A stretch of 64,000 nt of DNA from Polyodon spathula (Eukaryota > Chordata > Actinopteri > Acipenseriformes > Polyodontidae). Position 1 is the stretch's first letter; every line of letters starts with the position of its first letter. Location of the stretch: contig NC_054547.1 in the NCBI RefSeq assembly GCF_017654505.1, positions 24,247,975-24,311,974 on the forward strand, in the 5' to 3' direction. Below are positions 23,296-35,003 of this stretch, piece by piece. Both the position numbers and the translations under genes were made by a program. A model generated the notes under the pieces. That model was not told where the DNA came from. It searched no databases and saw only the letters and a program-made list of their open reading frames with translations.

Positions 23296-23671
23296 TATGA
23301 AGGCATTCTTGCTAGAGTTATTTTTGGATGTGACAAAAGCACTATTGGGTTCATGATTAGATTTATCATTTTGAACAGTGTTTATTTTGTTTTGGTTTTA
23401 AATTCTGAGGATGGCAATTATGTTACTGTTGTCTAAAAGACTACCTGGCAATGTGTGGAAATGTGAGAAGTGTTACCAGATTGTGCTGTGTGCGGATAGG
23501 GGGCCAGCACTTGAAGAGCGTGGCCCCTGGGGGGATGTGTTCAGCAGACAGGGTAAGATAGTGGTGAGTGGTTTCCACTGTCAGCGGGGCCCCAGCCTTG
23601 CATGCAGCTTTCAGGATATCAAGAGCTTTGGCAGAGGACAGGGGGACAATGTGGCACAGGACCGTAGAAGC

Positions 23672-24915
23672 TAGATTTGTAATGGCTCGCATCAATGACT
23701 CTACTCAAGTTGCAATTTTTCGTGACTCGACTTGACTCGAGTCACTGCCATCAAATGACTCGACTTGATTCGACTCCCTGCTCAAAAGACATGACTCTCT
23801 CAAGTAATGCAAAAAAGTCTCCATCTGACTCGAGTCATTGTCCTTAGGATAAAATCAATAACAAACTTATTTCATTTTCAATACATGCAGCCCCTCTCCA
23901 ACACATGCAGTCATGATAATAACGTCACAAGCAGCAGGGATTCTGGCAATCTAAATGTGTAGGTGGGAAGCAAAGACAGATTTCTGATCATTTTCTGATC
24001 ATAGACACGAAAAAACAAACATAGCACCGGTAACTGCCACTAATTTATACCAGTAGGCTTTTAGTTTTTTTCAACGGCTAACATGAGAATCTGAATTAAT
24101 TAAAAACTCAGGCACAATGCAGCATCTTTATTATTTTCAAAATGTGTAGGGTGTCAATATTCAATATTTTAAAAAAAATCATTAAATAATGCCAGGGAAA
24201 ATTAAACAACATGACAGAAAAGACAGCCTAGAGAAAGAAGACCATAGAAAATAAATTGTTACGTATCCGAGGGAATATGAAAAGTAGAAGAGGAACCTTG
24301 GCCACCCCAGTGCATAGTGCATAACAACGCAAGACGGAGACCCGAGCTGACTGGCTTAGCGGCAGTGGGGGCACTGCGTAAATTTCCTTTCATTTAGTTA
24401 ATGTATCTGAAACAAAACTATAAGGGCGTGTCAGTGTTGAGAAGTGAGAAAATATTTAGCTATGTTCTTTGTTTTGTGGTATCATTCATTACTAAACACC
24501 CAACCCAACTGAGCACAGAGAAAGGGGTCTTTATACAGTGGCAAAATGTGTTCATAAATAGATCAAGGAATCAAATTCTAAAATGGAAAGATGAAAACAA
24601 AGCCATGGACTTTTAATGGTGAACATAAGTGGGGCAAGTATGACCACATTATGCGCATTCTAATTTTGCATTTTTAAGAGATTTTTTTTTATGTATAAGA
24701 TTGATAATCTCTTATAAAACTAATCTGATTAAATCAAGATATCTTGAACTGTCAGAACTAATGACCCTAAGTGTCTCGAGCCAGATTGGTGATTCCATTC
24801 GAGCAGTTTCGTGACTCGAGCTTGGCATGTCAAAGACTCGACTCGACTCGAGTCTTTACTCCCCAGTGACTCGACTCGACTCGAGTCCCAATTTTGGTGA
24901 CTTGTTACAACTCTG
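23672..24915. mobile_element. Non-autonomous hAT-like element (1.24 kb)
   Basis: The ends are tagatttgtaatg (left) and, inverted, cagagttgtaaca (right), matching at about 10 of 13 positions. Flanks are gtagaagc (23664-23671) and ctagaagc (24916-24923), a 7-of-8 match consistent with an 8-bp TSD. Subterminal regions at both ends are packed with GACTCGACTCGAGTC-type palindromic motifs (about 23723-23840 and 24775-24890). They could be transposase-binding arrays. No transposase is readable. Confidence 0.75.
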
Positions 24916-25069
24916 CTAGAAGCAGAACAAAAAAGTTATATTGCAAATATATGATACTTTGGACATAGAACAATGTTTATTAGAACTAAAAGTTAGTACA
25001 TTGATTTAGCTTGTCTGGAATGTTAATCTAAAATTAATGGTTTATTAACGGAATAATCTTTTTAATGTA

Positions 25070-25784
25070 TGTGGCAAAGTGATTTACAGTGTGCAGGTGG
25101 CCAGGCTCAAACAGATGACAAACAACCAAGTTCTCTGTCCAACAATCCTTTATTATTTTGTAATCCAGGTCATTTGGTGACTGTAAATAATAGTAACTGG
25201 CAATACATAACAATGTGTAGTGCACAGTTGAAACCATGGGGTTCAGTACTGAAATAATAAACAGAGTATTAATACACATAGAACACAAACATGATCACAA
25301 GTCCAGAGTGAGTGCTAATGTGCAAGTGGTGAAATACAGTTTATTAGTGAACAGTGGTACAGTGCTGTCCGGGTTGGTACTGGCCTTTAGCAACAGCTCC
25401 CGGTACGTGTTAGCTATCTAACAAGAACAAGCAAATACAATTAGAAACAACAAAACAAACAAACACAAAACACTCACGGTTATATCACAGTTCTTCAGTG
25501 GTTGAACAGTTTGCTTTGCCACATCCCCTTTTGTACCTTCAGCCACGCCCCCTTGGTTAGCAAGTGCAATTGCTTTTCCTCCAATCCGCATTTGCCACAT
25601 CGCTGCCCGTCTGGGGCGATGACTTGGTGTATTGTGGCTCCACCCACTTTCTAGATGGCCAACTTCCACCTTTCCCTGGAATTAATTGCCAAACCATCCA
25701 GTCTGGGGCAGACTGTTTCCTTTACACAGCACCCTCACAGGTCAGAAGGGAGATTTATAACAAAGATTCATTCTTTCTGTTACA
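25070..25784 (-). mobile_element. Solo LTR of a retroelement (715 bp)
   Basis: The block starts TGTGGCAAAG and ends CTGTTACA, so it has TG...CA termini. It is flanked on both sides by the identical 5-bp sequence atgta (25065-25069 and 25785-25789). A second member with the same ends is at 53992-54736. Minus orientation is suggested by AATAAA signals near the end on that strand (about 25150). No internal coding region is attached, so it is a solo LTR left by LTR-LTR recombination. Confidence 0.88.
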
Positions 25785-25821
25785 ATGTACCTGTAATAAT
25801 TTCAGCTATTTATAGTAACAC

Positions 25822-25824
<3 letters not shown>

Positions 25825-25902
<78 letters not shown>
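25825..25902. repeat. (TA)n microsatellite
   Basis: About 39 TA units, 36 bp beyond the right TSD of the solo LTR. Confidence 0.95.
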
Positions 25903-25903
<1 letters not shown>

Positions 25904-26522
25904 CAGTGTTTAATATGTTTCCACGTATTTGCTCATAAATTCCTGGTTACTGGAATCACAGGTCACATCACCCACAGCAGACACAACCATTGTTTGTTGC
26001 TTGCAAAGGCTGTTTAGAGTTCCCTAAATCTTTTATTTTAGCTTCTTTGGAAATCTTTTCCATTCATGTTTGTTTTTGAGTCAAGTGATTTTAAACAACG
26101 CTGATTTCAACAGCCAGGAAATTAGAAGCAAAGCACAAAACAGTACTGATGATTTTTTTTTTTTGAGAAGCTTCTTTCTCAAAAATGAAAGTCTGATATT
26201 GTCTTAATGATTAAATTACATTTTGTAGTGTAAATACAGCTGTGTTTTAGGTACCATGCTAGTTGTAAAACAAACCTCAAGGGGGTCCCCATCATGAGGA
26301 AGGTTCGCAATAAGAGGTTTGTGTGTGGACAATGTAGTACTGGTGGGGATTGGGGGGTTTAGTCTTACTGGTACTGCAGTCACAGCTGGGAGACTCTTTG
26401 AATGACCTCCACCTCCATGCTGTCGGGTCAAGAATTCAGAAAGGCTGAGTATTCGCAGGGATCTGCAAGACAGACACATGGTGGTAATCCTTTGAGCACT
26501 GTATGGCAACTGATATTCAGGG
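25903..26522. other. Unassigned DNA with one weak exon-like segment
   Basis: Mostly no signal. On the minus strand, 26369-26462 is bounded by a TGTCTTGCAG acceptor and a GTAAGAC donor and is open in one frame (SLRILSLSEFLTRQ). I do not recognise the protein, and the evidence is too thin to call a gene. Confidence 0.2.
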
Positions 26523-26705
26523 CAGCTGGCAACACTTTACATTAAATGTCTCTAATTACTGTGTATTTACATAGTAGTTACTAATACTTACACATAATTA
26601 CAATGTTATTATGCACAGTTACAATGTATTTAATATGTAATTATTTTGCATGATATAACCATGCACATGTATTTGGGCATTTCCACACTAGCAGGGAACA
26701 CGTGT
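26523..26705. repeat. Repeat end, left partner of an inverted pair
   Basis: Begins ctggcaacactttacatt and continues with TGTATTTACATAGTA and later GGGCATTTCCACACTAGCA. The inverse complement of 29500-29614 contains the same three blocks in the same order. It is either one terminus of a 3.1-kb DNA element or one of two copies of a short repeat. The GGTAACACTTTACA-type end is common among fish DNA repeats (from memory). Confidence 0.6.
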
Positions 26706-27375
26706 GTAATACCAAGTTTAAAAAATAAAGCTCATTATGTGATGTTCATCCCCCTCTTATCATATGCTCTAGAGTCTCAATGATATAGAATTATTAAAGG
26801 GAAGGTAACTTTCACGTTGCACAAATGATGCAGGCACTTGAAGTGCATGCTCCGTGCATGGTAATGCAGCAAATGAGGACGGACACAAGGCATGAAAAGA
26901 ACCCAAAAAATTACAATTGTGTTACAATGTTGTGCATGACTTGTTATTTATTACCATTTTATTATAAAAAGTAAAATATGGGAGTCCCAGGTATTCCTTA
27001 TGATGCTTTAATAAAAAATGTTGTTGCTTGCTCACCATTATCAGACACCTTTATCCAAGATGACTTTGTTAGGGTGTGCCAAGTGGCTGATGTTAATCAT
27101 GGAGGATACACAAGCAAAAATTCAGTTAAAAGAAACAAATACTTTATTTGTGAACAAAAGTGAGCTTGTTCTTTCAACAAATAACTATTTGCATTGATTC
27201 TGGATCTGAAAAAACATTGGCAAATAACACAATCCTTCTATACCTAGGCTACCACAGAGGTCAGATACTAACCTCCAGCCCACCCAGAGCTCCTCATACT
27301 GACCTCTCATATACCTTATCTCAGGTATGTCCCTCCCCCAGCAAAGCCATTACTGGGCAAATACCCATAACACCG
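26706..27375. other. Unassigned DNA
   Basis: No clear gene. Two short adjacent frames (26978-27163 and 27160-27447) lack any recognisable domain. Confidence 0.35.
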
Positions 27376-27690
27376 TGTAACAATTTTTTTTTTTTGTTCC
27401 TGGGTAGTAAGTGTTATTTCCTAATTGCTTATGCCTCAAAAGTATAGAAAATGGCTATTATTCTCCACAAACTTTGCTTTTGTCATCGGGACAGGTAAAT
27501 TTCAAAATGTCACTATTTCCAATGAGAAAACGGGAGCTTTTGTGTCTTTTCGTTCACATAAAGTCAGAAAAAAACAACATATGAATCCAAATTAACATGT
27601 ATTTATACTAAAGTAATACAAAAATGACTACAAAAGATTTAGAAGTGAGTAGTTTTTTGAGATTTACGATTATACTGTAAATTTCCTTCC
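27376..27690. repeat. Unclassified interspersed repeat, copy A
   Basis: About 310 bp that matches 59990-60306 closely along its whole length, from GTGTAACAA and TTTGTTCCTGGGTAGTAAGT to TTTACRATTATACTGTAAAT. Both copies are followed on the right by sequence of the same R2-like LINE. I do not recognise the family. Confidence 0.85.
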
Positions 27691-29220
27691 AGTTTTCACA
27701 CTGCCTCCCTTACGCATTTGTCGCGTGAATCTACTAATGTCATTTCCAGTCGGACTTTGGCACACTTAAACTCCTCGGTTAGAGCAGAGATTGGTAGCTG
27801 CAGTATTCATTTACTATAAAGTACCACTCTGCTGAGGCAGTGTGAAACTCCCAACCATTCCCTGACATATGAACTGATTAAAGCTTCCAGGAAACCTCTT
27901 ACAGCAGTCTTGGCAGTAGACCAAACTGAAAGCACTAGAGTTTCAGTTTGCCTGGTAAAGGCCTGCTGTCTATGCTCTTCAACCCTTCCACTGCTTGTTG
28001 TCTAACTTCTCCCACACGAACTGTCCTTTAGATCCCCGTCGTACCATCTCCCTAGACTTTTCATTGGCTTGGGCACTGTTGGTATTGCCTCACCATTAAT
28101 GTAGAACCTTTTATCTGCTACTTTGCCTTTAATTATAGAGATGCTCCTTGATTTAGTGGGCTTGAATTGCATTCGTGCCCATTCAGTGTTATAGGTTAAT
28201 TTGTCCATTAACCGATTAGTGGAGGCTATGGTTGTCATGTCATCCATGTATGCTCAAATTGGCGGTAGTCACATTCCAGAAGCCAAGCGCTCTCCTCCCA
28301 CTACCCATTTTGATGCCCTAATAATTGCTTCCATTGCCATGGTAAAAGCCAGTGGAGAAATGGTACATCCTGCAGATCTCTTAAGTAGACTTTCACTAAA
28401 TCTATTATTGTCATCGTTACACTGAAAAAATCAAATACTGCCCAAAGAAGTTCATGTGGCGCTGAACCATATGCATTATCCAAATCCAGGAATGTCACAT
28501 GGAGCTCCTTCCTCTCCTTTTTAGCTGATTGAATTTGTTGCCAGATTACAGTGATGTGTTCTAAGCATCCTGAGAAACCTGGAATGCTTGTTTTTTGTAC
28601 TGAAGTGTCAATGAACCAGTTCTTTAATAGGTAGGTTGACAATCTCTGTGCAATAATGCTGAAGAATATCTTGCCTTCTACGTTTAATAGGGAAATAGAA
28701 CGAAACTGATTGATGCTTGTTGAATCCTTTTCTTTTGGTATAAAGACTGCACACCTGCTCAGCCCCATGCTTTTGGTACAACCTTTTTTTCCTTGCCACT
28801 TTCATCAATTTCCACAGGATTCGTAGAACTCCAGAAGCACTCTTTTACACTCTGTATGGAACTCCAATAGGCCCTGGAGATGATGATGCCATTGCTTTTT
28901 TCACAGCTTGCTCTACTTCTTTCCACTTAGGTGCACAGTCCTCCATTTGGTATTTGGGTGGAATGATAGGTGGGAAGTCTGAAGGAATTGACATAGGTTC
29001 CTGCCTTTTTGAATCTGTATGTGTTTCCTCCAAATAGCTCTCTAGCTTAAACTTAGATGATTTTAGTGTGCCATTTTTCTCACTGGTGACTATCTTCTTT
29101 AGAAATTTGAATGGATCTTTAAAAGTCAGTTCTCGCACACTCTTTCTTTTTGTAGTGTTTCCGTAGGCGCTCAGCTCTGCGCAATGTTGCAAGCTTATCT
29201 TTTATGACACTTTGTAACAG
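27690..29220 (-). mobile_element. R2/R4-type (RLE-class) LINE, truncated copy
   Basis: On the minus strand this copy runs from a segment before the reverse transcriptase (29190, KRKSVRELTFKDPFKFLK) through the reverse-transcriptase core to the post-RT block (27690). It is cut by the unclassified repeat at its 3' side. The overlap with the 60.5-62.2 kb copy (27690-28200) is close. Several indels break the frame. Confidence 0.85.
28180..28770 (-). pseudogene. Reverse transcriptase of R2/R4-type LINE
   Basis: Minus-strand blocks in order: CAVFIPKEKDSTSINQFRSI, SLLNVEGKIFFSIIAQRLS, VTFLDLDNAYGSAPHELLW (domain A), CTISPLAFTMAMEAIIRAS (domain B), AYMDDMTTIAST (domain C, the catalytic Asp pair kept), and KFKPTKSRS-like text after. 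Database entries for fish proteins with these blocks are commonly labelled R2-like (from memory). A frameshift near 28400 and stops near 28270 make it a pseudogene. Confidence 0.82.
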
Positions 29221-29499
29221 ATGGAGTTCCTCCAAAAAACACACTTACGATAATATTTTAAGTTTTCTAGATTAGAATAATCAATTGAATTAGACATAAA
29301 TGTGACAATATTATTTTATAAACACCCTGTGCCATAATTTTTTGCCACGTTATGTTTGGATCACGTTTGAAAGGGATAGTATACACTTCCATGTCCAGAT
29401 AACATTTCTTCAACTTCGTTTTCTCAGACAAAGTTATCTACACTAAAGCTCCAGTGTGTGTTTTATCTAATTGTGATATTTAATCTCAGAGAAATCAAG

Positions 29500-29614
29500 C
29501 TGCAACTCAAACATTTACAATAGTTTCCATTAGCATGGAAATGCCCATTTGCTATGTAACTGCTATGTAAATACATAGTAATTACATGGAACTCAATGTA
29601 AAGTGTTACCAGAC
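29500..29614. repeat. Repeat end, right partner of an inverted pair
   Basis: Ends ATGTAAAGTGTTACCAG, the inverse of the start of the 26523 repeat. The internal blocks TACATAGTAATTACAT and CATGGAAATGCCC also match in inverse. Confidence 0.6.
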
Positions 29615-31675
29615 AGACTTCCAAGTCAGCTCTGTTCTGCTGAAACACATGAGGTTGTTAGCAGTTTGTAAAGTAACCACATGCTGCCTTTTGCAATTAC
29701 AATGTATATCTTATACAGGCAGTATAAATACAGGTACAGTGCTCCATTATTATAACTCTATAGTCCAGGGCCAGCCACAGTTATAAGACTGTGGTAGTTG
29801 TGTTCTGCCTTATAAGGAGAATGAAAGTGATAGTAGAATGGCATTATGAGACAAACTGGAGCCATGACAACACCATGACTATATAATAGTTGCTGTTCCT
29901 GGGATACAGATTCTCTCACTAGTGCTATGCTGGTAGTAAAATAAAAAGATGGAATCTTGTCAATCACTGTTGTTGCCTTGGGCTGCAATGCCTCTCTAAA
30001 GCTAGAGTAAAGTAACATTATATAAACAGAGGCTTATACATACATCTGTAAATATTAATTATAATATAATACATTTCCTAAATCAGATTTTTGCTCACCT
30101 TCATTCTCAATTCTCTGCTCCTCAAACTCTGTCTCAGTGTAAAACTGCAAGGAGGAGGTGAGGTTTTATATTTATACCAGCACTCGGTGTTTGCCCAACA
30201 AACCCATATAAACACACTATATATATATATATCAACTTTTAATATGGTGTGACAGGACTGACAATGGTCAGGCAAGCAACTAGTCACAAAACCAGATTCA
30301 CAATATGTAGCAATAGGTTTTTATGTTGATTTTTAATTGGAAACTGAGGTTTTCTTAAGAACACACCAGCAATAAAGAATTCTAAGTAAAGGTGAAAAAA
30401 TTTTATGAAAGAAAAGACTCATTAGTGCTTGCTAAATTGGTGAGTCACCCTTCCTTGAAGAAATATGCTATTCTCTGAAGATATCCATTGAATACAATTA
30501 ACTGCTGTATCACTGTACTGACCATAAGAGGGAGCTCAAAGCACACTAAACTTCCTTCCGGGGCAGACATTCAAAAACAAACTTACCTTAACAGAGAAAT
30601 AAATATTTATACCGGTAACACAAAATAAATCATGCTGCTGCACTGTACACATTGGTGTACAATGCGAATAAAAAATTATTTTAAATTGAAACTAATTATT
30701 TTAGGGTTTTTAAAATTGTATATTAATTATTATAATTTTTAACTTGGCCTACTTTGTAGCCTAGACAATTAACATACAATAGATCATGGTCCTATACAGA
30801 TGCTCAGAATGAGCTGGAGGGGTTAGTGGCTCGTGTGTGCAATCTATTGCTCCCAACATGCTGGGAAAACCAGAAATGTCATAGAAATTAGTTTTCAAGG
30901 CTTGAAAGTACACCCTAACTTTAGTGAAAATGAGATACTTTGGTGTTCATCTCAAAAATGCGCTGAGCACAATTGGCAACGCACGAGAAAAAGCGGACTG
31001 GGAAATGCCAGCAGCAATTGCAACTGCAAATTGATGCAATTGTAAGTGTTACAATTGTTGGCAGCTTTAGTTCATCTCATTACAATATTTGTGGACTCTT
31101 ATTTGTACTATCTCTTCCCCCTTTTTGGGAATTTATGCAGGAATGCCCTTAATTACATATTCATCTAAGGCTGAACCGCAAAGAAAAACTGCTGCCTCAA
31201 AGCATTCCCTAAAAAGTCACTAACAGCATTACGTATGTTTAGAACATTTCACCCTAGACCTCTGACTCGTTTGCAACTGGTTTGTGACTATTGCGACAGG
31301 TGCAACACTTTAATACATCTACCCCCAAGTGTTTAGTTAGAGCTCCTTGAGGGAGTTTTGGCTTTTGTTTTGTTTTTGCTGTTTGTTTATTTTGTTTGTT
31401 TTGGTTTCTCTGTGCACTATAAATAAAATGCACCATTGTTTTGGAAAACTAACTGAAGTCTCCAAGTACTTACTGGTGAAAAACCTGCACAACATACTGC
31501 AACTTTGTCACAAGGACATACAACAAATTGATGTTGGTATCTCTGATCATCTTGCTGTTTTGTCAAACATAGCCTTTTCCACAACCACCTTCTAAATCCA
31601 AATGACTAATCAAATTTCACTCTCTCAAAAATCTTGACCCAGATAGGCTCCCAGCTGCAATTCTTTCTACACCTT
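29615..31675. other. Unassigned DNA
   Basis: AT-rich, with short TA-rich spots (30222-30231). No exon, RNA or repeat could be supported. Confidence 0.4.
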
Positions 31676-31820
31676 GTAGATAGTTGCAATGCGTCTGTGT
31701 CTTTCATCTTTGAGGACCTTGTAAATGTGTGCAATGAATCTGTGTCTTGCATCTCTGAGGATCTGGTTGATGTATGCAATGCGTCTATATTTTGCATCTC
31801 TGACTCTCAAGTTCATGTTA
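31676..31820. repeat. 45-bp tandem repeat, three units
   Basis: Units begin with gcaat at 31686, 31731 and 31776, a period of exactly 45 bp, and share CTGTGTCTTKCATCTYTGAGGA-like text. As 45 is a multiple of 3, both the plus frame (CNASVSFIFEDLVNV, CNESVSCISEDLVDV, CNASIFCISDSQVHV) and the minus frame remain open. I do not recognise either peptide. Confidence 0.85.
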
Positions 31821-32239
31821 GTACCAGGGAGGTGTCTTTGTTTCTTTGGTTTACTAATGAACTTGGGCCTTTGAAAACAGTGGGTAGAAAACTGGCATAT
31901 AAATCTACTGGGCTTCAAGCCAATTTTCATTCAGAAGGACATCAGAATAATAAGTAAAAAAACAACTCTAAATCTTGCAAGAGCTTCTTATTGGTCAAAA
32001 ATGATTGTGGAGAGGAAAAATAATCCTCGACATCGTTTTTACCACTGATTTGGTAACTGCAGATACATTTGGCGACTGTAGATTATCTAAAGCTTTAACT
32101 AGCCTCTGTCTCTGGGATACTACCGAATTGTACTGGAGTCATGATATAATACTCCTTCCAATTAATTCAGTTTCACATTAATATGACCTATACCACATCT
32201 GATTGAGCAAATAATTCTAAAACATATATTTTAAGCTTA

Positions 32240-32300
32240 TGAGTGACAGCCGGATGTGAACTTGCAACCTTCAGACGAGTGCACTGCCAGCTAGCTTAGG
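32240..32300 (-). repeat. tRNA-like fragment, possible SINE head
   Basis: On the minus strand AGCTGGCAGTGCACTCGTCT is followed by a B-box-like AGTTCACATCC at normal tRNA spacing. The match is imperfect and no acceptor stem closes, so it is not a working tRNA. Confidence 0.35.
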
Positions 32301-32581
32301 GGGGGGCAGGATTCCCTGTATGCTCCTCCATAAACTGACCCAGAGATGCTGTAACCAGAGTGGCACCTGTGCAGAGTGGATGTTCCTGGTTGTCTTGAAT
32401 GGTCTTGAATGCCAAGGCTAGCAGAGTTGAAAGGTCATATTCTCACATGAGTTGAATGGATTGACAAACACAACAATAGAGCCAACACCGTACATAGAAA
32501 GTGAAATAGAAAAGGGAAATTAAAATGATTTTTAAATCTATTCTTTAAAATCATTCTTAGTAAGTTTTACATTTTTTAACT

Positions 32582-33042
32582 TGTGGAAGGGTAGCGGGAC
32601 GGTCAAGGCTAGCAGACTCAGGAGGCAGAAGATTGCAGTTCAGCCCTTTCTCTGCGCACTTTTAAGCAAACAAAATAAATCAAACAAACTAAAATACTAA
32701 ATAAAGTAGACAAGATAAAGCTATGCAGGTGCAGAGATAAAGAGCACACCCTGTCGCTCGCAGTTCTTTCTGAAATGTACTCACCCCAGAACAAAGGAAC
32801 TTTCCAGGTCTAATTGACAATCAATCATGTCTTCCTCTCCCCTCTAATCAGGTCAGACTACCCAGTCCAGCCATATTCTCACATGGTTGGTTTGTCTGCC
32901 TGTTGGAGGGGAACCCGAACACCATGCAGGTATTCAAACCAAAATCCCTGCTTTTAAATTATACAAATATTTACAATAATTACAAATGCACAGACACAAT
33001 ATATTTACATTGTTATATGCAGCCTGCCTCTGATCTGCCACA
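32582..33042. mobile_element. Possible solo LTR (461 bp)
   Basis: Starts TGTGGAAGGG and ends GATCTGCCACA, giving TG...CA ends with a short inverted TGTGG/CCACA. Flanks (taact, gtatt) do not form a TSD. A tRNA-like stretch with AAGGCTAGCAGACTC lies at 32605-32640, which argues that part may be SINE-derived instead. Confidence 0.35.
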
Positions 33043-34484
33043 GTATTTACTGTGAAGTAGTCCATCGCGTATCCGACCATTGCGTATCCCGTATTGGGAC
33101 CACAGTAAGGGTGGATATGTAAAAAGGCGGATGAATGAATCCTGTTTTAAATACCATTATACACAGCTGTAACAACTATCATATTCAAATAATGATTGTT
33201 TTGATATTCAGCTTTTATTAGGGAGTTCCCCTAAATCCCTTGTTTAGAAAGATACAATGTGTTAGTGCTGTATACACTTGCATTGGTGTGTGGTAATTTA
33301 TGCAGTAGATTAAATGCATATGTTTATGAAAAAATTAAAACTGCAAGTAGTGTCCATTTGCTCAAACAATATAAAAAAAATGAAAAGTAGAAAAGTACTT
33401 ACATTACTGTGTTGGAGCAAAAAAGTCTTGAATGTAGGTTTGTTTGAAGGTTCATCTTTTAGCTGCCATTGCTATCAAAAACTTTTTAATACCAGTCACA
33501 GTACTCTTTCCAATTCCAAAATCTTGTGTTATTTTATCTCTTAACTCCCTTTTCCAGTAGCGAAAGTATTTCCAACTTTTTTCAATTGTAAGTTCACGGG
33601 CGGGAGCTAGGTCTGTGTGAAGAATATGGGTTAGTATTTAGAGGCTTATCCCAGAAGGAGTGATGATGGCCTGCGGGCCAGGAGTGCTTGTGATGATGGC
33701 CTGAGGGCCAGGATTGCTTGTTTTTAACTGTTAGTGACCTACGGGCCAGGGCAAAGGACGGGATCTGGACTTTATACCGCAAGAACCTCTTTCTGCAGAG
33801 GTTGGCCCCATGGGCCCCCGCAACCCCCTGAAAACATAAAAATCCTCTGACCCTGGGAGAATTCTTGGAGGTGCTGCCTCGTGGACCAGGCCATGCCCTC
33901 AGAGGACAGAAAGGTTCATAGCCTGGAAAGAAGGAAGGAAAGAGAATCTGTCTCCAGGAGCCGCCCTCAAAGAGGTGAGGCAAGTCCTCCAAGGCCAGGC
34001 ACTGCAGTGAGCCTGCAGGGGTATCTGAAAGATAGAGAGTTTTGTTAGTATTTGGTTTTAGTATTTAAGAATTGTAGAAGACCATCGCTCTTACTGGTAC
34101 AGTGAGAGAGAAGTGAGTCTCTGGGTGAGACAAGAGATAGCATATGAGCTGCAAAAGAACAGTGTGGCGGGTGGTCCCCTTTGACTTGTTGCAGTGAGGA
34201 CCCGCTTTTTAACAAAGGCATGAGTAGCTGCGGCTGACTCGAGGCCAGGGAAGTGAGACTCACTATCCCCCCAAAAGGATGGACCACCGTCTCCCCGCAA
34301 GGACTACACCTGTGAAGACAAACAAAAGACAGCGTACCAATGCACAACAAAAAACAAAGAAGGACAAACAAGGACAAAGGGCTATGTGCAACCCTCCACT
34401 TGGTAGAGAGGAAAAAACCCCTTTGTTAGAAGGAAACCTCTGGTAGTCCTAACAGGAAGGGTGCCCCCACTCCAGGCATACTAG

Positions 34485-34800
34485 CTATTGATTGGTGAGC
34501 TGCTGAGATGTCTGTAGGAAGAGAATGAATGTAGGAGTAAACTGCTCATGACCGCGACCCATAGTTTTTATAAGGTGATGACTAACATTGGCTTTTGCTG
34601 CTGATGAGGCTGTGTCGAACCTGAACGATTGTAGGGTATAGAACTGGGGAGAGAGACCTGCTTTAGTTTCGGAGGACCTGGTAGATGGAGAGAGGGCTGA
34701 TGACATATATTCTCTTGCAGATGAGAGTGGATTGGAGAGCGATGCATTTAGTTGAATATGAGATGATGGAACTGGGGAACCTCGAGAGGGATTGGAGCTG
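34485..34800 (-). pseudogene. Tyrosine recombinase remnant, Ngaro/DIRS-like
   Basis: The minus strand reads MSSALSPSTRSSETK, then LSPQFYTLQSFRFDTASSAA, then HHLIKTMGRGHEQF. It aligns with LPPQFYNPHYFRIGAATSAA and KHLIKRLGHWSS at 59.3 kb. The catalytic His of His-x-x-Arg is replaced by Gln (QSFR), and the following Gly-His-Trp and Tyr are altered. Clearly dead. Confidence 0.7.
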
Positions 34801-34979
34801 CTGAAGGGAACAGACTACCAAACATAGTGATCTTCATTATTTGACAGTGAAATTGAGGGGAAGCAATGTGGTGACGAGTAGCTGCTACAGACTGAGAAGC
34901 TGAAGCAAGGTTGAATTTTGGGATGTTGATAGTTGGAATTGAAGTTGAAGCAGGGGCTGGCTGGGTTGCTATGGCTATG

Positions 34980-35003
34980 GGGGGGGGGGGGGGGGGGGGG
35001 GGG
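34980..35003 (+). repeat. Poly(G) run
   Basis: An uninterrupted run of about 24 G. It can form a G-quadruplex and is hard to sequence, so its length is uncertain. Confidence 0.95.

Noticed and set aside
33050..33140. pogo-like terminus near 33.1 kb
   Set aside because: Words such as GCGTATCCGACCATTGCGTA look transposon-like, but no matching opposite end or TA-bounded structure was seen.
33594..33992. 132-codon minus-strand frame, possible host exon
   Set aside because: It lies in the putative 3' part of the decayed Ngaro/DIRS-like element and has no recognisable domain.
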